A stretch of 64,000 nucleotides of DNA, taken from NCBI RefSeq assembly GCF_900188005.1, contig NZ_FZNR01000004.1:496001-560000 (forward strand), given 5' to 3'. A program made the position numbers and the translations under genes. The stretch comes from Actinoplanes regularis (lineage in GTDB: Bacteria; Actinomycetota; Actinomycetes; Mycobacteriales; Micromonosporaceae). Below the pieces are notes generated by a model that saw nothing but the letters and a program-made list of their open reading frames with translations, did no database searches and was not told the origin of the DNA. This document shows positions 16,469 to 24,688 of this stretch, piece after piece. Each line of letters begins with the position of its first letter. Position 1 is the stretch's first letter.

Positions 16469-18471
16469 CGGGCGAGCTCCGACTCGGACGTCACGGCCGG
16501 GGCCGCAGTCTCCTCCGCGGGGTAGAAGACCTCGGAGAAGTGCCGGGCCATTCGCAGGCCGTCCTGGAAGGACAGCGCCGGCAGCTTCGCGTCCGGCTCC
16601 AGGATGCCCTTGACGTACGTGTTGACCACGTCCGCCCCGGCCGCGAGCGTCAGCGGCAGCCCGCCGGAGAACCGGGGGTTCACCTCGACGACGGTCACCT
16701 CACCGCTGTCGGCCACGAAACCCTGCACGTTGGCCGGACCGGCGTGCCGCACCGCGCGCAGCGTCGCCGCCACCGCCTCGGCCACCGCGTCCGAGGTGAA
16801 CGTGGTGCCCTGCACCGAGATGCCGCCGCGGGTCTCCTCCCGCCACCGGGGCACGCAGGCCACCATCGTGCCGTCCCGGTCGATCAGCGCGTCGGCGGTG
16901 AACTCCCGCCCGGTCAGCCGGGTCTGCACGATCGCACCGGGCACGGTCTCGAGGGCGTGCGCCAGCTCGCGCAGGTTGTCGGCGAACATGACGTCCCGGC
17001 TGCCACGGCCACGGGCCGGCTTGATCACCCATGGGCCGGGCACCCGGATCGCCTCCTCCGGAGTGGCGGCGGTCATCGGGTGCGCCACCCCGGCCGCGTG
17101 CAGCGCGGCGGCGAACTCCACCTTGTCGAGACAGACGTCGGCGTGCTCGGGCAGCCAGGTCCGGGTGCCGAGCTCGGCGAGCCGGTCGGTGAGCGGGGCC
17201 AGCGCGGCGTACTCCTCGGCGACCGTGCAGACCAGGGCGGCCGGGCGGTGCTCGGCGATCAGGGCGATCAGGGCGTCGGCGTACCCGGGCTGGTCGGCGC
17301 GGGGCAGCACGGCGGCGTGGCCGGCCAGCCGCAGGCCGACGGCGTCCGGGTTCGCGTCGAGCGCGAGCACGTCCTCGCCGGCCGCCCGCAGGGCGTGGAT
17401 CACCGCGACCCCGGCCGGTCCGCCGGCACCGGTCACGGCGATCAGCCGGCCGGTGGACGGCCGCTGCTGGGGAGCGCGCATCAGCCAGGCCCGGGCCCAC
17501 AGGCGCAGGGCGAGCACGTCGGCGGAGTGCAGCGGCTCCCACTGGCGTTCGGCGACCGCGTCGGCGAGGGCGTCCAGCACCATCGGCTCGGTCTCGTACT
17601 GGGCGACCGCCAGCAGCGTGGCGGTGTGCACCGACAGGCCCTTGGCGGCCAGCCCACGGACGATCTCGGCGCGGCGGCCGGGGCCCTCGTGCCCCACCCG
17701 GTAGTCGATGCGCCGCCGCTCACGGTTCTGGGCCAGGCGCCGCGACAGCGCCTTGGGCAGGATCCGGCGGTGGACGAACGCGGCGACCCGAACCCGCGGT
17801 GCCTTCGGTTCGGCCTCGACCGGCACCCGGTGGCCCAGCCCGGGGCGGGCCCAGGCGGCGGGGCGGTCGGCGGTGTGCCGTCCGGAGCGGTCCTGCTCGG
17901 CGAGCTGCGCGTCATACATAGTCAGTCCGATCATGATGAGCAATCCGAAAAGGGTGTAGGCGAAGTTCAGAGCCGAGCCGATCCAGTCGTGGAAGAAGAT
18001 CAGCGCGTCCACCGCGAAGAAGCGGCCGGCCAGCAGGGACAGCACCAGGCGGACCTGGTTGGCGACGAGAATGAAGAAGCACGCGGCGAGGAGACCGAAC
18101 AGGGCCTGGTGCCGCTCCCGCAGCGCCACTGCGGCGAGCGCGGTCAGCGCCAGGACGCTGCTGAGGATGGTGCAGGAACCGGACATCTCGGCGACGACCG
18201 GCTCCATCCCCGGCCCGAAGACCACGAAGGCGTTGCCGAGCACCCCGGAGATCCGGTCCACGCCGAGGAAACCGAGGATGTTCGCGGCGAGCGCCACCTC
18301 GAAGTGCCGGAGGTGGTCGACCAGCAGCAGATAGCCGGCGATACAGCCGGCCACCGCGGCGGCCATCTCGAGCATCACGAGCCGGCGACGGCGGACCGTC
18401 GAACTGGCGCGACGGCGCCGGGCCTCCCGCTCCAGCGTGCGGTCCAGCCACCCGATCTCCGGCGCGCTCAT
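16465..18471 (-). CDS. Exosortase-ATP-grasp fusion protein
   Basis: A 668-aa fusion. Residues 30-190 form a membrane domain with the exosortase/archaeosortase triad: Cys100 (MSGSCTIL), Arg141 (ANQVRLVL) and His161 (FFHDWIG). Residues 345-440 are a pre-ATP-grasp Rossmann region (VTGAGGPAGVAV, LDANPDAV). Residues 445-620 are an ATP-grasp domain with ATP-binding Lys484 (VIKPARGRGS) and Mg-binding Glu596/Asn598 (VEVNPRFSGG). Exosortases cleave and transfer proteins bearing a C-terminal tripartite tail; ATP-grasp enzymes activate carboxylates for ligation. The fusion suggests processing plus ligation at the membrane, with the ATP-grasp part cytoplasmic. I do not recall this fusion as a described family. 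The start at 18471 overlaps the glycosyltransferase stop (ATGA). Confidence 0.82.
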   Translation of the reverse strand: MSAPEIGWLDRTLEREARRRRASSTVRRRRLVMLEMAAAVAGCIAGYLLLVDHLRHFEVALAANILGFLGVDRISGVLGNAFVVFGPGMEPVVAEMSGSCTILSSVLALTALAAVALRERHQALFGLLAACFFILVANQVRLVLSLLAGRFFAVDALIFFHDWIGSALNFAYTLFGLLIMIGLTMYDAQLAEQDRSGRHTADRPAAWARPGLGHRVPVEAEPKAPRVRVAAFVHRRILPKALSRRLAQNRERRRIDYRVGHEGPGRRAEIVRGLAAKGLSVHTATLLAVAQYETEPMVLDALADAVAERQWEPLHSADVLALRLWARAWLMRAPQQRPSTGRLIAVTGAGGPAGVAVIHALRAAGEDVLALDANPDAVGLRLAGHAAVLPRADQPGYADALIALIAEHRPAALVCTVAEEYAALAPLTDRLAELGTRTWLPEHADVCLDKVEFAAALHAAGVAHPMTAATPEEAIRVPGPWVIKPARGRGSRDVMFADNLRELAHALETVPGAIVQTRLTGREFTADALIDRDGTMVACVPRWREETRGGISVQGTTFTSDAVAEAVAATLRAVRHAGPANVQGFVADSGEVTVVEVNPRFSGGLPLTLAAGADVVNTYVKGILEPDAKLPALSFQDGLRMARHFSEVFYPAEETAAPAVTSESELAR

Positions 18472-19850
18472 CCGACCGACTCGAGTTCCGGGGCGTCCGC
18501 GACCACCGACGTCGCGCCGGAGCGTGCGGTCTTCGACCAGGTGTACGTGGTGCCGAGCATGCCCTCGAAGTACGCCTTGGTGGCCGTCATGATCGACATG
18601 CCGAACGCCGGGATGAAGCCGACCAGCGTCCACACCGCGCGTCGCTCCACCCGGCCCAGCACCAGGCCCACCGCCAGCTCACAGAACGGGCCGGCGAACA
18701 GCAGGGCGGACAGCGACACCATCTGGATCACCGACGAGTTGCCGAGACCGATCGCGTGCAGGGCGATCAGCAGCAGGCCCATCCCACAGAGCACCGGAAC
18801 GTGGTAAACCCACAGGAAAAGCATCGTCTCGACCTTTTCCATCACCGACAGGTGCGGGGTACGCAGGATCGCCCGCCAGTAGTCACGCAGGCACTTCTGG
18901 TGCCCCCGTGCCCACCGGTACCGCTGCTTCCAGAAGCGCTGCGACGAGAGCACCGCCTCCTCGAAGTCGACCGCCGACGGGTCGTAGCGCACCCGGTAGC
19001 CGTCCAGCAGCAGGCGCAGGGTCAGGTCGGTGTCCTCGGTGACGGTGTCCGGGTTCCAGCCGCCCAGCGCCCGGATCAGCGACGTGCGTACCGCGCAGTT
19101 CGCCCCGCCGTACGCGGGCAGCTCGAACAGCGCCTGCCGGCCGTACTCGTTGACCAGGTAGCCGGAGAGGTAGTCGATGAAGATCGTGGAGGCCAGCGAC
19201 GACTCGACACCGTTGCGGACCACGCAGCGACCCATCACCGCGCCGACCCGCGGGTCCCGGAAGTGCCGGGAGAGCCGGCGCAGTACGCCCGACTCCGGCT
19301 GGTGGTCGGCGTCGAAGATCACCGCGATCTCGGAGTCGGTCAGCGCCAGCGCGTCGTTGAGCGCCCCGGACTTGCCGCCGCCAGCGCCCGGCTCGCGGTG
19401 CAGCACCCGCAGGCGCGGGTCGGCGACCGCCCAGGCGTCCAGCCGGGCGCCGGTGCCGTCGGTCGACGCGTCGTCGACCACCACGACGGTCAGCGCGTCC
19501 GGCGGGTAGTCGAGTGCCAGCAGCGCGGCCACCATGCCGTCCACCACCAGTTCCTCGTCCTTGCAGGCGACCAGCACGGCGATCGTCGGGACGTAGGTCT
19601 CGATCCCGACCAGTGGCGCGTTCACATCGTGTTCGGCCCACCGGGCGGCGGCCACCGCGAATCCCAGGTGCCGGAAGAAGAAGATCAGGAAGACCACGTT
19701 CAGGGTGGTGGCGAGGCAGCCCAGCGTCCGGTCGACGCCGAACAGCAGCAGCGCCGCCACGAGCACCCCGAAGTGCGTGGCCAGGGCACGCCGGTAGCTG
19801 TCCCGCGCCGCGGGACCGTGGCCCGCCTGGTGCGGGACGCCGGTGTTCAT
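18468..19850 (-). CDS. Membrane-embedded processive family 2 glycosyltransferase
   Basis: A 460-aa GT2 enzyme of the cellulose/hyaluronan/poly-GlcNAc synthase type. All diagnostic motifs are present: VVDDAS (Asp126-127), DADHQP (180-185), TEDTD (271-275) and QRYRW (309-313). Membrane helices flank the catalytic domain (residues 28-70 and three to four after 325). It should polymerise a UDP-sugar and extrude the chain. The ATG overlaps the PIG-L stop (ATGA). Next to a PIG-L deacetylase and UDP-GlcNAc epimerase, an amino-sugar polymer is the likeliest product (inference). Confidence 0.9.
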   Translation of the reverse strand: MNTGVPHQAGHGPAARDSYRRALATHFGVLVAALLLFGVDRTLGCLATTLNVVFLIFFFRHLGFAVAAARWAEHDVNAPLVGIETYVPTIAVLVACKDEELVVDGMVAALLALDYPPDALTVVVVDDASTDGTGARLDAWAVADPRLRVLHREPGAGGGKSGALNDALALTDSEIAVIFDADHQPESGVLRRLSRHFRDPRVGAVMGRCVVRNGVESSLASTIFIDYLSGYLVNEYGRQALFELPAYGGANCAVRTSLIRALGGWNPDTVTEDTDLTLRLLLDGYRVRYDPSAVDFEEAVLSSQRFWKQRYRWARGHQKCLRDYWRAILRTPHLSVMEKVETMLFLWVYHVPVLCGMGLLLIALHAIGLGNSSVIQMVSLSALLFAGPFCELAVGLVLGRVERRAVWTLVGFIPAFGMSIMTATKAYFEGMLGTTYTWSKTARSGATSVVADAPELESVG

Positions 19851-20539
19851 GTCGAACCATGCCTCTGCAACGCCGTCGTGAACGCCGGCACCTCGGCGAG
19901 GGCCAGCGGCAGCTGAGGCGGGGGCGACAGATCCCACACGAAGCGGGACGGTACGAAGGCCTCGGCGAACCGGACCCGGGCCTGCGCGCCGAAGTGCCGG
20001 GCCGAGGCGGCCACCACCTCGGGATCGACCATCGCCGAGCTCTCCACCTGGCTGGTGTGGCAGGACAGCGCGGCGAGCTTGCGGTCCAGGTGGGCGGAGA
20101 TGTCGACGTACAGTGACGGCTCGAAGCGGGTGGTGGACGGGCTGCGGTAGTGCAGCACCCGCCGGTTGTGCCGGGCCGCGGAGATCGTCGCCGCGGCGAT
20201 CGCGCGGTGGTCCTGGTGCGAGTCGTCCGGAGCGTGCACGTAGACGACGTCCGCCTCGGTCTGGCGGATCGCGTCCTCGATCAGCGCGATCGTCCCCGCG
20301 TCGGCCTGCACCGCGCAGTCCTGCAGACGCCCCCAGATCAGCAGGCAGTCCAGGCTGCGCGCGGCCGCCTCGGACTCGGCCTGCCGCCCGGCGACCAGCC
20401 CGGGACCGTTCTGCCCGCCGGTGACCACCAGCATGGTCACCGCGTCGCCGGCCGCCCGGTGCGCGGCGAGGGCGCCGCCGCAGCCGAGCTCGATGTCGTC
20501 GGGGTGTGCCCCGACCGCCAGTACGCTGCGCATCATCAC
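19847..20539 (-). CDS. PIG-L/LmbE-family deacetylase
   Basis: A 230-aa zinc-dependent de-N-acetylase. The metal-binding AHPDD motif lies at residues 11-15 (VGAHPDDIELGCGG) and the second His motif is DDSHQDHRAIAAA. Members remove acetyl groups from GlcNAc in glycolipids, mycothiol precursors or antibiotics. It overlaps the glycosyltransferase gene (ATGA) and starts 2 bp after the stop of the secreted protein gene, so its role is most likely in the same glycan or glycoprotein pathway, not mycothiol. Confidence 0.9.
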   Translation of the reverse strand: MMMRSVLAVGAHPDDIELGCGGALAAHRAAGDAVTMLVVTGGQNGPGLVAGRQAESEAAARSLDCLLIWGRLQDCAVQADAGTIALIEDAIRQTEADVVYVHAPDDSHQDHRAIAAATISAARHNRRVLHYRSPSTTRFEPSLYVDISAHLDRKLAALSCHTSQVESSAMVDPEVVAASARHFGAQARVRFAEAFVPSRFVWDLSPPPQLPLALAEVPAFTTALQRHGST

Positions 20540-20541
20540 GT

Positions 20542-21087
20542 TCAGGCCGCCTTTCGACGCTTACGCCAGAGCACGAACAGGGCAACTAGCCCGGCGAGCA
20601 GGAGCGCGACCAGCGGGCCGGCACCGTTGCCGCCGGCGGGCAGCATGACGTCGCTGCCGCAGGAGGACTGGTTCCAGTAGCCGCTGGCCGTCTTGCCGCC
20701 GACCCGCCAGACCACCGTGGTGTCCTTGCTGATCCAGTCGGTCGCGAAGGTGGCCGGGTGGGCACCCGGCTCGAATTCGGTGGTCACCAGGCCCAGAGCG
20801 CTCGGCGTGCTGCCGCTGGTCACCTCGAGGCGGTTGTTGGGGCCGGCCGGGATGGTGCCCGGCACGGAGGCGTTGCTGGTGTAACCGAAGACCGCCCGGT
20901 AGGTGTTGTCCTTGCCGTTCTTGAGCACGCAGTTGCACGTCGGCGTCCCGGGCAGCGTCTCCCAGATGGCCGCCACCGCGGGGCTGGCGGTCAGCGCCAC
21001 CGTGGCGACGATGGCCACGACCAGCGCGGCGGCGCCGGCGGCGAGCAGACCGGCCCGGCGGCGCCGGAACGGGTTCACGAGCGGCAT
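20542..21087 (-). CDS. Secreted protein with C-terminal sorting-like tail, candidate exosortase target
   Basis: A 181-aa protein. A basic N-terminus and signal segment span residues 1-40 (NPFRRRRAG, then a hydrophobic stretch ending SPAVAA). A beta-rich ectodomain follows with Cys51, Cys53 and Cys143. The C-terminus has a three-part tail: LPAGGNGAG (149-157), a hydrophobic helix (PLVALLLAGLVALFVLW) and RKRRKAA. Such tails are recognised by exosortases or sortases. It is the first gene of the operon and the ribosome site GGAGGAAG precedes the ATG. LPAGG also resembles an LPxTG signal with Gly for Thr, so an ordinary sortase elsewhere is an alternative. Confidence 0.8.
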   Translation of the reverse strand: MPLVNPFRRRRAGLLAAGAAALVVAIVATVALTASPAVAAIWETLPGTPTCNCVLKNGKDNTYRAVFGYTSNASVPGTIPAGPNNRLEVTSGSTPSALGLVTTEFEPGAHPATFATDWISKDTTVVWRVGGKTASGYWNQSSCGSDVMLPAGGNGAGPLVALLLAGLVALFVLWRKRRKAA

Positions 21088-21220
21088 GGACTTCCTCCGC
21101 GGTCAGGGCTGTTGACTTCTGACCGATCGGCCGCCGCTCTACGCCGTATGAGTGCCAACCGGTTGCGGCGCCGCTCGAACCGACCGCCGGGCCGTCTGAA
21201 TCCGCTGTGATCCCCGCGAC

Positions 21221-22024
21221 CTACGCCCGAACCACAGCGGCATCGGCCGAGTCAGACCATTTGACGATGATCGTGCCGGTGATGAAGTAGCCGTTCGCCT
21301 CGACCTGTGTCGCCACGTCGAGCTCGACCGAGGTCGCGTTGACCCGCAGCAGGTGAGCCTCCCAGTACGAGTAGCGAAGTTCCCGCAGCCACGCGTCCTT
21401 GATCTCGGTAGCCACCCGGTGCGGTGAGGCCGCCTGTTCAGCGAGGCAACGCGCCGTCAGTTGACGGGCCGGCTCCGGACTGCTTTCCACCGTCACCCTC
21501 CGAATCGACGGGCAGCGCCAGAGGTAGTGGTCGAAATCGATTTCCATGCCCGACAGGTTGTCTGGATCCGCCGGCTGCGCCATGGCGGCGACAGCACTCA
21601 CCGCATCGACGAACGCTGCGGCTGTCGCGCCGTCCTGCCCGTCGAATCGCGGGGCGACCGGGGTGACCTCCTCCCACCAGGCTTTACCGGAGCGGCGCCG
21701 CCACCAGTACATGACGGTTCGGTCCTCGGGCCAGAGAGCCAGGCTCCCGCCCCGCGGCTCGAACCGGTCGCGGCCGGCCTCGATGGGTCGCCAGAAGGGT
21801 GCCCGGTCGAAGTCCGCGACGTCGGCCTCGCGGCCGGAGCCCGATGCGGCGAAGCTCCGCTGAGCTTCGATCAAGGAAGATTCGTTCGCGCCGCCCGACC
21901 GGTACGGCCAGCGGAGCTGGTGGACGTCGTCCTCCCAGCCGCACACCGCGCAGATCTCATGAGATCCGGGTGGCCCCGACAAAGTCAGGTATCCGCAGCA
22001 CACACAGGCGTAGGGGACGTCCAT
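21221..22024 (-). CDS. CPCC-type cysteine-rich protein
   Basis: A 267-aa protein whose N-terminus is a small zinc-ribbon-like domain of the CPCC family (YACVCCGYLTLSG then HEICAVCGWEDD), with Val replacing Pro in the first CxCC. A tryptophan-rich middle (MYWWRRRSGKAWWEE) and a C-terminal beta-rich domain follow. No known activity; related proteins are often near toxin or immunity genes, but none is seen here. The start MDVPYAC at 22024 is preferred over one nine bases upstream. It is followed, after 133 bp, by the exosortase operon on the same strand. Confidence 0.8.
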   Translation of the reverse strand: MDVPYACVCCGYLTLSGPPGSHEICAVCGWEDDVHQLRWPYRSGGANESSLIEAQRSFAASGSGREADVADFDRAPFWRPIEAGRDRFEPRGGSLALWPEDRTVMYWWRRRSGKAWWEEVTPVAPRFDGQDGATAAAFVDAVSAVAAMAQPADPDNLSGMEIDFDHYLWRCPSIRRVTVESSPEPARQLTARCLAEQAASPHRVATEIKDAWLRELRYSYWEAHLLRVNATSVELDVATQVEANGYFITGTIIVKWSDSADAAVVRA

Positions 22025-22445
22025 GGGGCCCACCCTGCACGACGCTTCCCGGGATCGGAAATCGTTTACTCAGATGAGTAGCCGGGTTGCCAAGGTTCGG
22101 CTCGTATGGCGCTCATCTCTGCTCCGGCGGCGCGCCGGAGCAGTTCGAAGGCGTCTTCGCGGGGTACGCCGGTCCGGCGAAACGCGTTGCCGCCCGGCTC
22201 GCCGGATGCGGCCTGTGGTCGAGCGGTGAACCCCGAGCCGCGCCGTCAGCCGACAGGTCCGCCGTCCCCCGTTGAACGACGGCCCGCGGCCGAGGCGAGT
22301 CAGCCCGGCCGGGGACCTGACCGGCGCCGGGCCAGGCAATGATGTCGAAGCCGGCGGGTTTCGGTGGGTCGCCGTGGTCTGGAACGGCACAAATCCGGGA
22401 GGTGAAACCGCCGGGGATCTTGCCGGCCCTGCGTGGGGAGTGAAC
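22025..22445. other. Gene-poor 421-bp intergenic stretch
   Basis: Open frames on both strands here are compositional shadows with poor codon bias. No repeat array, RNA structure or recognisable gene remnant was seen. Promoter elements for the CPCC gene must lie at its left end, but no convincing boxes were found. Confidence 0.5.
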
Positions 22446-23225
22446 TCAGGCGGCGTCGGCGATGATCACCTCGGTGCCGGTGCGACGGATGGCGTCGATG
22501 CCGGCCGGGTCGGCGGTGGCGTCGGTGACCAGGGTCGCGACGTCGGTGACCGGGCAGATGCCGGCCAGGCAGACCTTGCCGACCTTGGAGCCGTCGGCGA
22601 CCACGATCACCCGGTCGGCGCGGTGGATCATCGTGGCGTTGGTGTTCGCCTCGATCTCGTCGTGTGTGGTCAGGCCGCCGCGGGCGCTGATCCCGTCGAC
22701 GCCGACGACCGCGACCGCCATGTTCAGGCCGCGCAGCGCGTTGTCGGCGATCGGGCCGACCAGTTCGTAGGACTGGGTGCGGGAGACCCCGCCCGTCATG
22801 ATCAGTTTCAGCCGGGGGCGCAGGGCGAGTTCGGCGGCGATGTTCAGCGCGTTGGTCACCACGGTCAGGTCGACCCGCTCGGCGAGCAGCCGGGCGAGCA
22901 GGTGGGTGGTGGTGCCGCCGGTCAGGCCGAGCGTGAGCGGGCCCTTGGGCAGCAGCTTCGCGACCGTGCGGGCGATCAGCGTCTTCTCCTCGCGGTGCTG
23001 GCCGGTGCGGTAACGGACCGGCAGCTCGTACGCGACGTCGACGGCGACCGCGCCGCCGTGGGTGCGGGACAGCAGCCGCTGGTCTTCGAGAGCCTGCAGG
23101 TCACGCCGGATGGTGGCGGGCGAGACCGCGAATTCGTCGGCGAGCTGACCGGCGTCGACCGACCCGCTGGCGGTGATCCGTTCGAGGATGGCCGACACGC
23201 GGTCGGCCCGGCGCAGAGAGGACAT
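22446..23225 (-). CDS. DeoR/GlpR-family transcriptional repressor
   Basis: A 259-aa sugar-metabolism repressor. The N-terminal winged HTH is RADRVSAILERITASGSVD then FAVSPATIRRDLQALEDQ, and the C-terminal DeoR sensor domain has LTLGLTGGTTTHLLARLL, VVTNALNIAAELA and ADGSKVGKVCLAG, which bind phosphorylated sugars in relatives. It is divergent from the GH4 glycosidase gene across 95 bp and is the obvious regulator of the 23.3-31.4 kb galactoside/tagatose island. A GCTCGTT motif at the island's promoters is the proposed binding site. Confidence 0.92.
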   Translation of the reverse strand: MSSLRRADRVSAILERITASGSVDAGQLADEFAVSPATIRRDLQALEDQRLLSRTHGGAVAVDVAYELPVRYRTGQHREEKTLIARTVAKLLPKGPLTLGLTGGTTTHLLARLLAERVDLTVVTNALNIAAELALRPRLKLIMTGGVSRTQSYELVGPIADNALRGLNMAVAVVGVDGISARGGLTTHDEIEANTNATMIHRADRVIVVADGSKVGKVCLAGICPVTDVATLVTDATADPAGIDAIRRTGTEVIIADAA

Positions 23226-23320
23226 GGGACCTTTTCCAGTGGATGATCAAACGCGCAGTCAATATAGTTCGTTTTCGAGGAATCCTTGCACGAGCGTGCA
23301 TGCGGCCGGAAAATCCGCCA

Positions 23321-24616
23321 ATGACCGTGATCGCTTTTCTGGGCGCCGGCAGCGTGGTCTTCACACGTGAACTGCTGGCGGACCTCCTCTCCTTCGATGA
23401 GCTGCGCGACGTCACCCTGGCCCTGCACGACATCGACCCCGAACGTCTGGAGACGGCGGAGCTGATCGCCCGGCGGACCGCGGCGCAGCTCGGTGCGAAC
23501 CCGGTGGTGACCGCCCACCTCGACAGGAGGGAGGCGCTCGAGGGCGCCGATTTCGTGGTCAACGCGATCCAGGTCGGCATGTACCCGGCGACCGTCCGGG
23601 ACTTCGAGATCCCCGCGCGGTACGGCCTGCGCCAGACGATCGCCGACACGCTCGGCGTCGGCGGGATCTTCCGCGCCCTGCGCACGTTCCCGGTGCTCGA
23701 CGGGATCGCGGCGGACATGCGTGAGCTGTGCCCGGACGCCTGGCTGCTCAACTACACCAACCCGATGGCGATGAACGTCGCCTACCTGGGTGCGATCGCC
23801 CCCGATCTCAAGGTGGCCGGGCTCTGCCACTCGGTCTTCTGGACCGTGCACGACCTGGCCGCCCTGCTCGGCGTCCCGCACGAGGAGATCGATTACACCG
23901 GTGCCGGCGTCAATCATCAGGCCTGGCTGCTGCGCTTCGAGCACCGCGGTGAGTCGCTCTACCCGAGGCTCGACGAGTTGCTCGAGCGGGACGACTCGCT
24001 GGGCCGGCGGGTGCGGATGGACATGTACCGGCGGCTCGGCTACTTCCCGACCGAGACCAGCGAGCACTCGTCCGAGTACGTGCCCTGGTACCTGCACCAC
24101 GACAGCGAGATCGAGCGCCTGCGCATCCCGGTCGGCGACTATCTGCGGATCAGCGCGGAGAACGTCGCCGAGTACCGGGAGACCCGCCGATCCCTGCTCG
24201 CCGGGGAGCCGCTCGACCTGACCCGCGCGGCCACCGAGTACGCCCCGCAGGTCATCCACAGCATGGTCACCGGCGTGCGGCGCCGGATCCACGCCAACGT
24301 GATCAACGCCGGCCTGATCACCAACCTGCCCGAGGGGTACGCCGTCGAGGTCCCGTGCGCCGTCGACCGGGACGGACTGCACCCCGAGCGCGTCGGCGAC
24401 CTGCCACCCCAGTGCGCGGTGCTGAACCGCGCGTTCGCGGGCGTCGGCGAGTTGACCGTGCGGGCCGCGCTCGACGGCGACCCGCGGCTGGTCCGCCAGG
24501 CCGCGATGGCCGACCCGAACACCGCCGCCACCCTCACCGTGGACGCCATCTGGGCACTGTGTGACGAGTTGACGACCGCGCACGGCGACCTGTTGCCGGC
24601 CGGACTGCGAGCCTGA
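23321..24616 (+). CDS. Family 4 glycoside hydrolase (alpha-galactosidase-like)
   Basis: A 431-aa GH4 enzyme, the NAD- and Mn-dependent glycosidases working by redox elimination. Signatures: N-terminal dinucleotide fold FLGAGSVVFTRELLADLL, Asp in LALHDIDPERLE, YTNPMAMNVAYL, LCHSVFWTV (metal-binding Cys-His) and GAGVNHQAWLL. CHSV and NPM favour the alpha-galactosidase (MelA-like) branch over the phospho-glucosidases. The ATG at 23321 gives the expected TVIAFLGAGS start. It hydrolyses sugars brought in by the nearby ABC system; alpha-galacturonidase is another possibility in this branch. Confidence 0.88.
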   Translation: MTVIAFLGAGSVVFTRELLADLLSFDELRDVTLALHDIDPERLETAELIARRTAAQLGANPVVTAHLDRREALEGADFVVNAIQVGMYPATVRDFEIPARYGLRQTIADTLGVGGIFRALRTFPVLDGIAADMRELCPDAWLLNYTNPMAMNVAYLGAIAPDLKVAGLCHSVFWTVHDLAALLGVPHEEIDYTGAGVNHQAWLLRFEHRGESLYPRLDELLERDDSLGRRVRMDMYRRLGYFPTETSEHSSEYVPWYLHHDSEIERLRIPVGDYLRISAENVAEYRETRRSLLAGEPLDLTRAATEYAPQVIHSMVTGVRRRIHANVINAGLITNLPEGYAVEVPCAVDRDGLHPERVGDLPPQCAVLNRAFAGVGELTVRAALDGDPRLVRQAAMADPNTAATLTVDAIWALCDELTTAHGDLLPAGLRA

Positions 24617-24630
24617 ACGCGCACTGCCGA

Positions 24631-24677
24631 ATGCTCGTTTGCTGCGCACATCTTGCAAAGCGAGCACAAACGAGCAT
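24631..24677. promoter_or_regulatory. Inverted-repeat operator over the SIS-gene promoter
   Basis: Perfect 10-bp arms ATGCTCGTTT (24631-24640) and AAACGAGCAT (24668-24677) enclose the -35 region and end in the -10. A DeoR-type dimer or tetramer binding these arms would block the promoter. The core GCTCGTT recurs in the promoter spacer of the tagatose-6-phosphate kinase gene. Confidence 0.65.
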
Positions 24678-24680
24678 AAT
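24653..24680 (+). promoter_or_regulatory. Promoter giving a leaderless SIS-gene mRNA
   Basis: TTGCAA (24653-24658), a 16-bp spacer and CATAAT (24675-24680) match the vegetative consensus well. Transcription should begin around 24687, within two bases of the ATG at 24689, so the transcript would be leaderless. No Shine-Dalgarno sequence is seen. Confidence 0.6.
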
Positions 24681-24688
24681 CCATGAGC

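Noticed and set aside
22272..23246. 324-codon plus-strand frame over the DeoR gene
   Set aside because: Antisense to clear HTH and sensor motifs; Gly/Asp-rich shadow.
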